DNA of 64,000 bases from Pycnopodia helianthoides (Eukaryota; Echinodermata; Asteroidea; Forcipulatida; Asteriidae), in assembly GCA_032158295.1 (NCBI GenBank), contig CM063244.1:7996597-8060596 (forward strand), in the 5' to 3' direction. The translations under genes and the position numbers were made by a program. The notes below the pieces were generated by a model. That model made no database searches. It saw nothing but the letters and a program-made list of their open reading frames with translations, and was not told the origin of the DNA. Shown here piece after piece: positions 20,045 through 31,794 of this stretch (position 1 is its first letter; each line of letters starts with the position of its first letter).

Positions 20045-22054
20045 CTGCAATAAGAACACCAAGAAGACGAGAAAAGGGTGATCAGAATATCCAAACTGAC
20101 TTGGGTAGCCTCGCAGTAAACCTGATTGCAACAAATATAGGTTTTCCTTGACATTTTCGGCAGATGAGCAGCCGACTTTAACCGTCGGGTTATTCTTTTT
20201 TGCGAGCACCACAAAACAGCCATTCAATTTATACTATAGCGTAAGCAATCGCTCTATTGCGTCACAGGTGATGTAACCAAAAAATAACCATTCAATTTAA
20301 CAATCCACTCGAATAGCATGCAAATTCGCAGCAGCTCTTCACAGAAATCTCTAGTTGCGCCTATACTCTGCTATAGATTGAGTGCGGATAGCGGATATGG
20401 CTTTAAAATAATGCCTTCTTTAAGTTTAATCGAATCATGGTAATGCTCGGGACTGTATACATTCGCATGCCTCAGAGTGAAATTGAATGACTGTTTCAAC
20501 TGAACAGACAAAATCGCTATTAGGCCTATTTATGTATGCATGATAGTGACGTAGACTGTTTTTTTTTGCCGGAAAAGACCAGGAAAACCTACTTTGAAGA
20601 AGTTACTTTTTTGTTCAGTTTTTCTTAAGAATATAAATATCTCAACTTGAATGCTCGTTTCCATTTCAGAAACAAGGAAAAAGGGATTCATTTCGCTCGA
20701 TTAAATTTCAATCATATAAGGCCTTTTATTAAAACTTCTCTCCAAAACAGTTTTCTTGAATTTGAAGAATTTGAAGACGGAGAAGTTTCTCAAGAAAACT
20801 TTCAGGACGTGAAATCAGGGGCCAATTTCATAGAGCTGCTTTAACAGAGAAGATTGCTTAAACAGTTTTCTGCAAAAACAAATTAGCAGGATACCAGTCA
20901 CAAATGGTACATGCGGTATGGTATTTTGACTGTGCTCAGCTACTTTTTGTGCTTAAAGACACTGGACACCTTTGTTAATTGTCAAAGACCAGTCTTCTCA
21001 CTTGGTGTTTCTCAGCATATGCACAAAATAACAAACCTCTGAAAATTTGAACTCAATTGGTCGTCGGAGTTGTGAGATAATAATGGAAGAAAAAACACCC
21101 TTGTCCATGTTGTCACACGAAGTTGTGTGCTTTCAGATGCTTGATTTCGGTTTCGAAACCTCACGCGTGAGGTCTCAAAATCAATTCAAATATTTTACTG
21201 AGAAATTACTTCTTTCTCAAAAACTACGTCACTTCAGAGGGAGCCGTTTCTCACAATGTTTTATACTATCAACAGCTCTCCATTGCTCGTTAACAAGTAA
21301 GTTTTTATACTAACAATTTTTTTGAGTAATAAACCCAATAGTGTCCAGTGCCTTTAAGTATTAGCTCTGTGAAATTAGCCCAGGTTTTTTTTTACTCGTC
21401 ATCCATTTCTTTCATCCTTTTGAAGAGAGGAGTAATTATACATTTTTTAAAAAAGAGAAGATGAGGATGTTCAGATGGTCACCTGTGCAATGAGGGACAA
21501 AAGTGACAACTTACAGGCGCTCTAAAGTCTCCCCACGCCGAGAAAGAGTCGTCGTCCGCATTAGTCTGACTACCGTAATCCCAATCATCGCCTCCCCACT
21601 CGTCCGCCGGATTCCCGGCCGGCTCATGCTGCGCCTCCTCCCCGTGCTTCGTCACACCCATCAGTTCCGAAAACCAGAAGGGCTGCTGTGCCCACGTGCC
21701 CTCTTCGTGGAACCCCTTGTCCACCAGGTCCTTCTCGACCAAATCGTGGATGTCCTTCCTCGGGATGACCGACAGCGGCGGGAGGTCCCCGATGTCCACG
21801 GCTCGCTCCTGCATCTTGTGCAGACTCTTCCACACCGGGAAGCTGCTCCAGCGTCTCTCGCGGATCGACCGAAGGTTCCTGAGGTTTCGGAGGCTGGAGG
21901 TGATGGCGGCGCCCCGCATGGCGAGTCTCTCCAGGATGTTCGGCGGGGACCTTCGGCGGGTTTCCTGGCTCTGGCGGCATCCCTTCGGCCTCGCCATCGC
22001 GCTGGCCATAAGTAGGGCACACAGGAGATAGGCTACAAACAAACTTTTCGCCAT
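19916..22054 (-). CDS. Candidate secreted protein or peptide precursor with six-Cys tail (two exons)
   Basis: Exon 1 (22054-21515) and exon 2 (20044-19916) join at phase 0 to about 222 residues. Residues 1-21 are a clear signal peptide (MAKSLFVAYLLCALLMASAM, then A before RPKG). The middle is basic, with cleavage-like sites (ETRRRSPP, RERRW) around residues 32-70. The region of about 135-180 is acidic and aromatic (WGGDDWDYGS). The tail has six Cys spaced C-8-C-5-C-2-C-4-C-6-C and ends at TGA. Exon 1 is much richer in GC than its surroundings and its frame is open for 180 codons. Acceptor ttcttattgcag and donor cct|gtaagt are strong. The TGA could instead be bypassed by a gtgagt donor at 19919, giving further exons. 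No family is recognised: the spacing is not EGF, WAP or insulin. The intron holds a nested repeat. Confidence 0.55.
20818..21381 (+). mobile_element. Fold-back family 3, copy ii, split by a family-2 element
   Basis: The left part 20818-20952 begins 'gggccaatttcatagagctg' and runs to 'ctactttttgtgc'. The missing end 'agctctgtgaaattagccc' resumes after 21357. Between them sits a complete family-2 element. Confidence 0.8.
20953..21357 (+). mobile_element. Family-2 TTAA miniature element, copy A
   Basis: TTAA at 20953-20956 and 21354-21357. Ends 'agacactggacacctttg' and 'aatagtgtccagtgcct'. The interior palindrome 'gagacctc' appears here as CCTCACGCGTGAGG. Inserted in a fold-back element at its own TTAA. 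Confidence 0.9.
21515..22054 (-). CDS. Exon 1 of secreted candidate: signal peptide and precursor region
   Basis: The first Met of the long frame is at 22054 (aaaATGGCG context), and a signal peptide follows directly. The frame could read on to a stop at 21479, but a consensus donor (gtaagttg) at 21514 comes first. If unspliced, the protein ends with 12 more residues, including two Cys. Confidence 0.65.
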
Positions 22055-22819
22055 TTTGTTTTGAGGTTATTTTTGTCTATACTGTTTACTGTTTTTAAAT
22101 CAATGATTCTTTTGATATTCTCACATAGAATGTTTCAGTCCTCTCTGGATGTGATGGAGTGGTTTCCTGTAAGTGAAAAAATAAAAAATAATCTACAATT
22201 AAACCAACAATTTAGAAATGTTCGACAGGGTGTGTCACTTTTCGACAGCTCAAACCATCGAGCCATACAGGGAGGGTGTTCCTTCAAAAGAATTTTCATA
22301 AAGTCATAACTTTGAAGGAAATAATTGTTTTAAAAAACTTCGACCTTTTAACTATTTTGCAGTGGGGAAATATTCTGCTTGGGGACGAATCAGAACCTCC
22401 CTTATGTGTTTATTTTGTATCATTTACAACTATTAGCTCTGCGATTGCGAGCAAGTAAAATGAGCCTTTACGTTTTTACTGTGTTTCAACCTTTTTTTGA
22501 AACCACAACCTTTCCTTGGCTGCAAAATTATCACAAACTTAAACCTCATTAAACCGTTTTCGGTCTTTAATTAATTGTTGCGGTGCTCGAGAAGTATTGG
22601 AATCCGTTTGTAATGGCTCCCGATCACACACAGTGATTCCAATCGCCCATGGCCGAACGTTATCACAGGGCGCACCCACACTGCCTAGGCATAGAGGAAA
22701 AGATCACACCGGTAAAACGTAAAAGGTTACGTCGCAACGTTACCGGCTACCTCGATGTATGCGTATAGGTGTTCGTTCCACGGAAGCATTAAAAAGCCAC
22801 AGGCAAAACATTTATTTCA

Positions 22820-22940
22820 ATTTTCCCTATAGTCTTAATCTTTACCCCGGCCCGAAACCCAACCCTTACCCTTAGCCTGAGCCGAAGCCTAGGCCCAAGC
22901 ATCAGCCTAAGCCTGAGCCTAACCTAGCTTTAAACTCTAA
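22820..22940. repeat. Degenerate GCCTAA/GCCTGA hexamer stretch
   Basis: Runs of 'agcctgagcc', 'cctaagcctgagcctaacc' and 'cccttaccctta'. Related in pattern to the array at 44.6-45.1 kb on the other strand. Confidence 0.6.
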
Positions 22941-24071
22941 CCCGGTGAGGTAGTAACACCGCGGTGAGATAGAAAATGTAATTTATTTTTTAGCTCGTGG
23001 CCCGTAAAAAAAAAAAATGATATATAAGGTCTTTTCAATGTGCTGGTAGTGGTACATTTAACCCTGAAATGAGGCAAGATGAAGAAACACCAAGGATCGT
23101 CAAAACCGTTGTATCTAGGCCAGGCCTATTGTACTGAACCTGATGCAGTGACGCCGGACTTCGAGAGGTTACAAAGAAAAGAAAGGCCCGTACAAAATGA
23201 ACACATCATCTTTTTTTTAGGTACTGGATTGGCTCTCGGATTCTCTGTCAACGGGAAAATCTGTAATCATTTAAAAGACAGTCCAACCTGGTTTTGATTG
23301 TAACCCCCGTCCTTATATAGAAACGTGACTAAACGAGGAGCGAAGTAATAGTCCGCTACAGGCTGATCTTGCGAGACGATCTCTTGTTATGAGAGGCGGA
23401 ACTCGTGCCTGCACCATTTCCAAGCCGGGGAAACCTCTGGACACTCATTGATATTAAGCTGCCCGAAGCGTGGCGTATCTGGTTCTGAACTCACTCAGGG
23501 ATCGCAAGTGTGGCTCATCTCTGTTGCCTCCAGGCATGCTCCTTGGTTGAAGGTAATCCTATTTTGTTATTATTATTATTTATTTATTTCTCCATTCAGG
23601 GTATTCAAGCCGTCCACGTATAATAGTCTCCGTGGTCCATGTAACGCCACACCCTGCGGCATGGTTAAACCTCCTTTGACCCAAATCAATGTCCTCAACC
23701 GGAGCCTGCAGGATAACCTTTTTGTAGTCGTGTTGTTAAAAACTTTCGCCATCAAAATGAGAAAAGGAATACATCAACCACCACAAAACACTAGTATTGA
23801 GTGACCCATTGGTATTAAAGGGACAATGAACAAAATACCTAGGCTTCGTATCGGTACAATATAGTTGTACTTCAAGTAAAATTGGGTAGTAACTAAAAAT
23901 GAATGCAGAATACTATTATCAAAGGTCATCTCAGTAAGTAATGACACGTTGTCAAAGCCTTGAGAATCCGTTTGCACCTTTTGATTAACTTACGTGATAT
24001 CATGACAGGGGTGTCATCGAAAACTACATACAAGTACATCCCATTTATTCATTTATCGTGTAATTTAAGTC

Positions 24072-24200
24072 CAATTTCAAAAAGCTGCTCATAGGCCATA
24101 AAATATTTGGCTTGAAATATTCTGCTAAGCAAACATAGTAAGCAGGACACCAGTCACAGATGCTACATGTAGTAGGCCTATATGGAATTTGGCTGACAGC
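24072..24200 (+). repeat. Fold-back family 3, copy v (decayed)
   Basis: It keeps 'ccaatttcaaaaagctgct' and 'agcaggacaccagtcacaga' followed by 'tgctacatgta'. The right arm is lost. Confidence 0.5.
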
Positions 24201-24597
24201 ATTATTTTGGTATTAATAAAAAAGAAGAAGATGGCTATGTTGTGAATATCTACTTTTTGTGGGACCTGGGGGCCCACTTTCTGATATCCACAGTATAAAA
24301 AAAACATAGAAATACAATTAGGCCTTCCCATGCAAACGCACAAACGCGTATGCGTCACGCCACCGTCAGCCCTGCACAAAAAAGCGCAGTGCTCCCTCAT
24401 TTTGCCAACCAGTAGTGTCAGTACGCACGCGCGTTGTTCAATTAGCATATTTCATGAGAAGGGTCTAAAATTTCACGTTCAAGTTGAAAGTAGGTTAACA
24501 CAAAGATTACACTAAAGATAACCACCGAAGCAAGTGGGTTTGCTTCATAAAAACTGATCATCTTCGTTGAAGAGAGCCATACGTCTAGATTACGTCT

Positions 24598-24984
24598 TTA
24601 ATGGCAGGATATACTTTTGGTAATATTGTCAACGACCAGTTTCCTCACTTTGTGTATCCCAATAACACACCTGTGAAAATTTGGGCTCTTATTGATCACC
24701 GAGGTTGCAAGGAAATAATGACAGATAAAACACCCTTGTTGCATAGAATTGTGTGCTTTCAATGCCTGAGAAAGGCTTCATGCACGAAGCATTTCTCAGA
24801 TTGAAATATTATAGTGAGAAAGTAGCTCTTTCTAAAAAAAAAAAAACATTTATTACTTCAATTCAGAGGGGGTCATTTCTTACAATGTTTTTTACTATCA
24901 GCTCCTCTCAGGTGCTCCTTACCAAGTAAGTTTTCATGGTAATGTATTTATTGAGTATTTACCAAAAGTATCCACTGCCTTTAA
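24598..24984 (+). mobile_element. Family-2-like element, diverged subfamily (copy E)
   Basis: TTAA at both ends. The interior has 'cctgtgaaaatttgggctc' and the hairpin 'ctgagaaaggcttcatgc' with its partner 'gcatttctcag'. Most similar to the copy at about 31795-32116. Confidence 0.8.
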
Positions 24985-26499
24985 GATCAGTCTATTCGAT
25001 TAAAACGACACCATTATTAAGAAGTAGAAACCATTGTACGGATTCATCTGGTGAACGTTTCAAACAAGGAGAGTATGAACCAACCCTTGCGGACAGTGGA
25101 CCCCGGGCGTCTCTCTAGAATTGATTGTGTCGTCCACGGTGTGAGATTACCGTACTGCTTTGCTCCCATTTCAGCACGTACCCCCCACGTGATGCTGCAT
25201 TTTCTCGCGGGATTTCTCTGCCCAGAGAGACTCTGTCTATTTGCGTGACAAGACAAAGCGTCTATATAAACTCCCTTTCAATTTCAGATTGACTTCATCG
25301 GTGATTAGATTTTGGCCCTGGGTTTTGTAATTGTTTTCCCCTGTTATTTGGTCTGGAGTGGTGCGACATGAACTCTGTGTTAATACGAAGGGTGAATGAT
25401 CTTTCATTCATTGCTACTCTAAAGTTACGGGTTAGTAAAAAACAGTTGGTTTGCAGCGGAGTGCATCTCATACCACTCCACTAAGTACTCAAGATGCATC
25501 GTGGTGTGATGGCACACCCTTGTGTTGTAACAGAATACGTTCGTTCCAATTCTCTATTGTTCAAGAAACATAGCATGAAAGAGTGGTTCATCATTGACTT
25601 TTGGATGAGTTTATTTCACTCTTACCCTCTTTTGAAACGTAGTAAAGGGACAATACCTATTAAAAAATATTAATTTTAAGACTTCGTGAACTGTTTTAAG
25701 TTAAAATCTTTAATGAACTCAATATTTTGTATCATCTCCCCTTTTCTTTTACCATGAACCATTGGCTGAGGTTTAACAGTTGTGATACCTCCGAGCCTTT
25801 GGTTCCCTGGCGATCTGGCTCCCGGTTCAAATCCCGTCTCGGACCGGGCCTTCGCATTAATTTACTTTTTTATGTAATTAGTATAGTTGTCCCTGTATTG
25901 TTTAAAACCCTGTTCTTAAACGGCTGTCCAATTACTAACCAAGAATGCTTTCGAAGACTGAGGCAGTGTTGCACGGAAACTTCAAGTAAAATTTGAACAA
26001 TACAAAAATAAAATCGAACAAATTTGTGTATATATTTTTTTATTTTATAAATAAAAAAAAAAACACATACATTTCCTGGATTTTGCTGTGTTAGGATCTT
26101 ACAATCTGTTTTTTTTTTTTTTTTTTTAATCTGTCATCTTTAAAAACTAAACATGTTGTCGTCGCCTTCTCTTAACAGGCCTCGGGGCCTCAAAGAATCC
26201 CCCGATTTAATCCGATATCATTACCTGGAAGGTAGTTTCTATAATTGAATGTAAATATGAAGTTTAAAAAAACCAAAACGATTTATCCTTACCTTGACTG
26301 CGTCTCGATCTGTTACTTTGCATAAATCAAAACTCAATTAGAAATTTGTCGCTGGAGTCTGGAATGCTACTGCCACGTATTTCAATGACAGGACCGAGAC
26401 TTCAGTGAACTCCAACCGGATCCCAAAGGAGGAGTGGATTTCGTCCGAGGCCCTTCACAGGTTTTTGTTCCCCCTCGAAAACAACAACCCTTGGATTGG

Positions 26500-26645
26500 T
26501 TGATATCAAAGGTTTACACGCGTGTTATCGCGAGGATTAGGCCCAAGCGGGAGATATCGGACTCTGTGGGCGGGGTCTGGGAGGTGGAGATAGCCCCTTG
26601 TTTTCTTATCAATCAGTCATTGACAAAAGATAACCCATTATCGTA
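26500..26645. promoter_or_regulatory. Cluster of GATA-type sites
   Basis: About seven GATA/TATC cores in 145 bp, including TGATATCA (26501), AGATATCG, GGAGATAGCC, TCTTATCAATC, AAGATAACCC and ATTATCG. The stretch is non-repetitive and fairly GC-rich. No gene is adjacent. Function is inference. Confidence 0.3.
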
Positions 26646-27469
26646 CATCTGAATCATTTTTCTTGGATGTCGATTTATGTGGCAACAAAAATATAATTTT
26701 TAGTTCGCTTCATCACTCTCTGGAGACGACTCATAATAATTATAAATAACAGAAGATAAACAGAATGGGCGAAGAATATGTACAGAGTGGCAACCCCCTG
26801 AGAATCCATGAAATCAAGAGCACATCCACTGGGTTAAATGCTCCGGGGGGGGGGGACACACAACCTTTAATAAAAACGGCGCTCTCGTAAAAGGACTGTG
26901 CACAACGCTCATACTTTCAGCACAACACCCCGCGCATACAAATTACCAATAAAAAAAAAATGATGTACAGCCCTTTTTTGGCAATCTCTCTCTACAATCT
27001 CTCCCAAGTAATAGTTGTGACCCCTTTTATTTCTTAATTCACGAAATGAAAGCAAAAGTATGGACGCGATACGAGCCGCTATTTCTGTGATTGTTTTTTG
27101 AAGACTGGTCGCAGGTTAAGTCAACTCCTTGCGTGTAATAGTTTGAAACTTAAGTGCGCAAGTTCGAAACTTGCGCGAGGAGCTACCAGCGCTCAACCAC
27201 GCAACGCAGAGTCGAAGTGAGCTGAGACTAAACTGTCAGATTTGTTCTCAACTTTTACTGGATTTTGTTGATGTTTTTAACAGAAAGGTATTCAAAAGGA
27301 ATAGGCTTTAAACTAGTGGTTTAAACTTGCTGAGGTCCGGTTTTTGGTAACTTTACCTCCCAGTCGACTTCGTCTCGGTAAAATTATCACCGTGTTTAAA
27401 CAACCAATTTAAATTCTCCTCATACTGTACTTTGATGCCATTAGTAATGTACATCTGATTGCGTTAGGT

Positions 27470-27780
27470 TTACAGTGCCAATCACTTTTGATGGTCCCCT
27501 GGTTTCATAACACTAGAAAGCCAGAAAGATATAACATTACATTCGCATATGTTGCTAAGCACACTAATTTCGATCTCGATTTACATCTGAAACAATTAGT
27601 TTTGATCTCGCGAGGCCAAAACTCGACGTTTGAAGACCGAACACTTTTAAGGGTTCCCCCCGCTGTTTCTCGTCGTGACTCCAATGACTGATTGAGCCTA
27701 AATGTTCACAGGTTTGTTATTAATTCGTGAATATGTTTAAGTGCGGATACTATAACCAATGTTGTCCATGTGCTTTCATA
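27470..27780. repeat. Decayed family-2 relative
   Basis: It shares 'ttttgatctcgcgag', 'ccaaaactcgacgtt', 'gactgattgagcctaaa' and 'gtgcggatac' with 36850-37160. The tail ('gagcctaaatgttcacaggtttgttatt') resembles the family-2 interior. Confidence 0.55.
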
Positions 27781-28335
27781 CAACAAAACAGTAAGCAACC
27801 CAGCCCCAAGTTTGAAAAATTGATATAAATATTTGTTACTTAGCAGAAGTTTGTCACCAAACAGAAGTAAAGTATAGCTATGTATGATTCCTTCCCGCTC
27901 TTTTACCTCATAACATACTAAGCAGGTTTTGTTTAAAAAAGGCTTACGTACAGTTTCTCTCCCAACAACAGTTACTGATTTTAAAAGATTTAGTTTGGCA
28001 TTCAGACAGTCTAGCTGCATGCTCTTCCATTGATTTGGCAAACGATCCGGAAATTGAAATGTAATTGAATAATACAAAAAAAAAAAAGCTATAAAAAAAA
28101 CCTCGACAATTATCCCATCGGCTTTTCCATTTAGCAATTTTAGCTCGAGACAATGTAATTAAGTTGAAACATCGTACTGAATTTACCGATATGCCTGCAG
28201 TTTCATTTCATATGTAAGCATAGATGAGCCGTTCAAGCCCCTGGGATGTCTGGGGAAATCAAAGCCGCGTATTGTGTTGTATGTTCCAACACTAATTTAA
28301 TTGAGTTTATGGACGCTGTGAATTTACCGGAAAGG

Positions 28336-28790
28336 GTTGGGGGGCATGATGATGAGAGAGGACTAGTCTGGGCGAGGAGGATATGGGTTTGAAGAGTTTG
28401 GGTGGGGAGGGCCCTCGAGGGTATGGGTATATGTGTTGGGATTATGGGTGGGGAGGGTATGGGTAGGGAGGGTGTGTGTGGAGGGTATGTGTGTGTGTGT
28501 GTGTGTGGGGGGGGGGTATGGGTAGGGAGGGTATGGGTGGGGAGGGTATGTGTGGGGAGGGTATGGGTGGGGAGGGTATGGGTGGGGAGGGTATGTATGG
28601 TGAGGGTATGTGTGGGGAGGGTATGGGTGGGGAGGGTATGTGGGGAGGGTGTGTGGGGGAGGGTATGTGGGGAGGGTGTGTGGGGGAGGGTATGTGTGGG
28701 GAGGGTATGTGTGGGGAGGGTATGGGTGGGGAGGTAATGGGCGGGGAGGGTAAAGGTGGGGAGTATATGGATTAAGGTATATGGGTGGAG
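28336..28790 (+). repeat. G-rich minisatellite, unit about GGGTATGTGTGGGGAG
   Basis: About 28 units of 13-16 bp, varying between 'gggtatgggtggggag' and 'gggtgtgtgggggag', with an inner (GT)n and G run. All long frames on either strand are products of this array. Confidence 0.95.
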
Positions 28791-28794
28791 AGGT

Positions 28795-29060
28795 TTTGGG
28801 TTAGGGATATGGGTTGTTGGGTTATGAGTTAGGGTAAGGGTTGGGTATGGGTCTGGGTATGTTTGGAGTATGGGTTGGGGGTATTGGTCAGGGTATGGTT
28901 GGGGTATGGGTTGGGGTATATGTTGGGTCATGGGTTGGAGTATGGGTTGGGTATGGGGTTGGGGTATATGTTGGGGGTATGGGTTGGGGTGTAGGTTGGG
29001 TATGGGTTGGGGTATAGGTCGGGGTATGGGTTGGGGTATGCGTTAGGGTTCGGATTGGGA
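28795..29060 (+). repeat. Minisatellite, unit about GGGTATGGGTTGG
   Basis: It follows the previous array with a changed unit ('ggggtatgggtt', 'ggtcggggtatgg'). It is likely a diverged continuation. Confidence 0.9.
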
Positions 29061-30171
29061 GTGTATGGGAAAAGAGAGAGTTTGGGCGGCTTGGGTGTGG
29101 GTGTATTAGGGTTAGGGCGTTTCTTGATGTTAAAACAACTTCAAAGCCAAACTATAGAATCCATTGCCAATCGTTAGTTGAATCAATAATTAAACGGATT
29201 ATATAAAGTAGTTTAATTTGTTGTTAATATTTTCTGCGGCCACCTGCCCTGGCTCGTCAATGTGTGTAGACATTGGTGAATTATTCACCATGAAAATCTT
29301 TAACCATCAGTGAATGGCCTGGCCATTTCCGCTATTAAGAAACACATTCACCCCGAGTCATTGAGTTTTATGCCTAGACACAAAATCCAATAAAAAAAGC
29401 TACCCTCTAAATGTCAGATAAGCGGATTTTGTCCCACTCTACTCAGTTTGAAAGAGATCCAGACCTTCTAATGTTATTACAAAGATACTAATCCATGTGC
29501 GTATTATTCAAGATGTAATTACATACCGGTCGGTCAAATACATCTGATTTTCGATGAATCAAGGAACCGATTGAATTTTTTTTTTTTAAGTCTAATGAAA
29601 TTGAAGTTTGACTTGATTATTACATTTCGTTAAAAGCATCTTGAATAACCTTTCGGGAAATCAAGAACTCATTGTATCGAGGGAGAGTGATTGAAAACTT
29701 ACACTACACAAGAAAGTCATGCACGCGGAGCCTCATGAATAACAATTTTAAACCCGTAACTTTTTTTTTCTTTTATTCAAAGATTTGAAGGTCATGACTT
29801 CTATGAATTGTTGAAAAAATGGCCCAATTAGCATCTACTCTAATCACGTTAACAATCTCTCCCCATTCTTACCATTGCCGTTGATCGCGACCATTAACAA
29901 AGATCACATGTAGCCGGGGAAAGAAGGGAAGATTGAGAAAGGGAGACAACAAATTCGTTGACTTTTAACCTGGAGCATTATTTTTTAGGTACACGAGCCC
30001 CCTCCAAATAGCCCATATTTTGCTGATAAGCGTAGGGGCCTTTTCCCCAAGATGGAGCATGGCCAGTTTACTCGACGAGTGTTTTCATTTTGGACGAGCT
30101 TACAGCTCAATTTAAAAAGAAAAAACGAAGTTCAGTTGTCAGTTAATATATTTGTTTTGATTTCAAGATGT
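29061..30171. other. Non-coding, non-repetitive stretch
   Basis: No frame and no recognised repeat. TCF-like 'aacaaagatcacatg' near 29897 and TAATTA-like motifs suggest possible regulatory DNA, but the evidence is weak. Confidence 0.3.
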
Positions 30172-30570
30172 CTAAAGGAACATTACAGAATTGGTTTTTG
30201 CTAACAAAACAGTTGCTGGCAGTGTAAGCACTTTATGTAATCCACCATATACATAAACTGACAAACCTGTAGAAGTTTGAGATCGATCGGCCATCTGGGT
30301 CACGACAAATTAGTGAAAAACCGATTACACATTTGCATGAAATCATATAGGTTCAACAAATGAATAAAACGCTCACTGAGCGATAAACTCCAATCGGAAA
30401 ATTAGTTTATTCATTTCTTATCAATTTTTTTATGGCATTTCAGACATAAATATTTCAAGGGATGTTTTCTACTATCATCATCATTAGACCGTGTAAGTTT
30501 TATGTAAATCTGTGATCAAAAAGTATATTTTACAAGTTTTTTTCTTACCAATTCTGTAATGTTTTTTTTA
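30172..30570 (+). mobile_element. Family-1 element, copy 3
   Basis: The left flank is CTAA rather than TTAA (one mutation). The right end is decayed to 'gtttttttaa'. Interior complete. Confidence 0.9.
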
Positions 30571-31207
30571 AATATTTGTTGAGTGTTTTTGAGTATTTAG
30601 CATTGGGTTGGTAAGGTTAGCTTATTTGGACTGGTCTGAAGCAGAGCTGTATAGTGCCCTCAGCGGCGCTTGTGAGGTACACTGCCAGTATTATTTATTT
30701 TCCTAAGATGGATCTAGTTTCAAGCACCTTGGCAGCAGCGGTTTCATCTTCAGGGGATATGTCCACTTTCACTATTGACGGCATAATGATTGCTCTTCAC
30801 TGTCATGGCAGGAAAACGCTACAGGATCACACAGATAATGCTCTGTTCATGCAAGCACATCTGCAGTTACACAATTACCATTTTGTCATCTCTCCCCTTT
30901 TTTTGTTAACGGGAATCCGGCCAACCATGCGCCATTTTGCCGGCAGTTCTCTTCGGGCTAAACAGGCGTGGCTTTGTATCAGCGGAGGAGAGGTGAACGG
31001 AAGTGATAAGTTGATTAATAGTTTATTGTTTTTAAAAAAATTGCTGAATTTTAAATGTAAATTGCCATGAAAGCTCTGCCCTTCATGGAAGGCAGATTGG
31101 AACGATTTAAACCACAGGTTGGTTAGATGGCATATTGACTTGCCTTGTACCCTTTGTGGACCGCGATGCGCTTCACGCCTCGGACTACATACTCCCAGGT
31201 CAATTCA
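30571..31207. other. Stretch with a 138-codon frame of doubtful status
   Basis: The + frame 30654-31070 begins MPSAALVRYTASIIYFPKMD and is open for 138 codons. It has no signal peptide, known motif or splice support. It may be chance or a decayed gene. Confidence 0.2.
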
Positions 31208-31400
31208 GGGCCCATATGGGGCTGCTTAAGCACAAAAAGTAGCTAAGCACAACAAAATTATATTGCTCACCAGAATAAGGTTACCAGCCAAACTGCCATA
31301 CCACATGTACAATTTGTGCTTGGTATCCTGCTCATTTCTGCTTAGCAGGCAATTGTTAAGCAATATGTTGTGCTTAAGCAGCTCTATGAAATTGGGCCCA
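31208..31400. repeat. Fold-back family 3, copy iii
   Basis: Both arms are present: 'gggcccatatggggctgctt' at the left (mutated) and 'gctctatgaaattgggccc' at the right. The core has 'attgctcaccagaataaggt'. Confidence 0.8.
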
Positions 31401-31567
31401 GGTTTCAAGTTCCCCTATACCTGATTAAGTTGGTTTTCCTCATTTGGGGTTATTCCCCCTACAATGAAAAGTATATACATTTCTTCTATGTATTCTCAGG
31501 GCCTATATGTGAAATTTACATCGGGGATAAAGAATATACAGGATTCAAACGACTTCCAGCTCTGCAG

Positions 31568-31728
31568 GCAATCTCGGTGGTCTAGTGGTAATGGCATCTG
31601 CTCTAGATTGGCAAAGGTCTTGGGCTCGAATCCCACCCGAGTAATATGCCTGTGGATGTGTTGTTACAGGACTTCGGGAAAGTACTGAGTAATAACAGTG
31701 CTTTACACACATCGGTGTAAGGGTAATA
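31568..31728 (+). mobile_element. tRNA-derived SINE (type S2), forward copy
   Basis: Head 'gcaatctcggtggtctagtg' (A-box) and 'gggctcgaatcccacccgag' (B-box), then tail 'gggaaagtactgagtaata' and 'acacatcggtgtaaggg'. Same family as 2157-2335. Confidence 0.8.
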
Positions 31729-31794
31729 GTTGCATGTGTGTGTCATTTCTTGCTTCATCAGACCAGACAAATATGAATAGACTTTATATCCCCA

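Larger units (their letters stand above)
20045..21514. other. Presumed intron of secreted candidate
   Basis: About 1.47 kb, holding family-3 copy ii interrupted by a family-2 element. Otherwise AT-rich. Confidence 0.45.
22055..28330. other. About 6 kb non-coding, possible regulatory DNA
   Basis: It holds a degenerate GCCTAA-type stretch (22820-22940), a decayed fold-back copy (about 24072-24200), a family-2 relative (24598-24984), a cluster of GATA sites near 26.5 kb and a palindrome at 27156-27176 (GCGCAAGTT, loop CGA). A tRNA-like B-box (ggttcaaatccc) near 25826 may be a decayed SINE. Frames here are under 150 codons and lack splice support. Confidence 0.45.

Noticed and set aside
21503..22015. 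A 170-codon + frame opposite the secreted candidate
   Set aside because: It is the shadow of the GC-rich minus-strand exon; it lacks a signal peptide and has unlikely composition.
28233..28931. A 232-residue minus-strand frame rich in THTLP repeats
   Set aside because: It is a product of the G-rich minisatellite; both strands are open there and the composition follows the repeat.
30654..31070. A 138-codon + frame as a real gene
   Set aside because: No motif, no splice signal and no homologue that I recognise; kept only as a low-confidence note.
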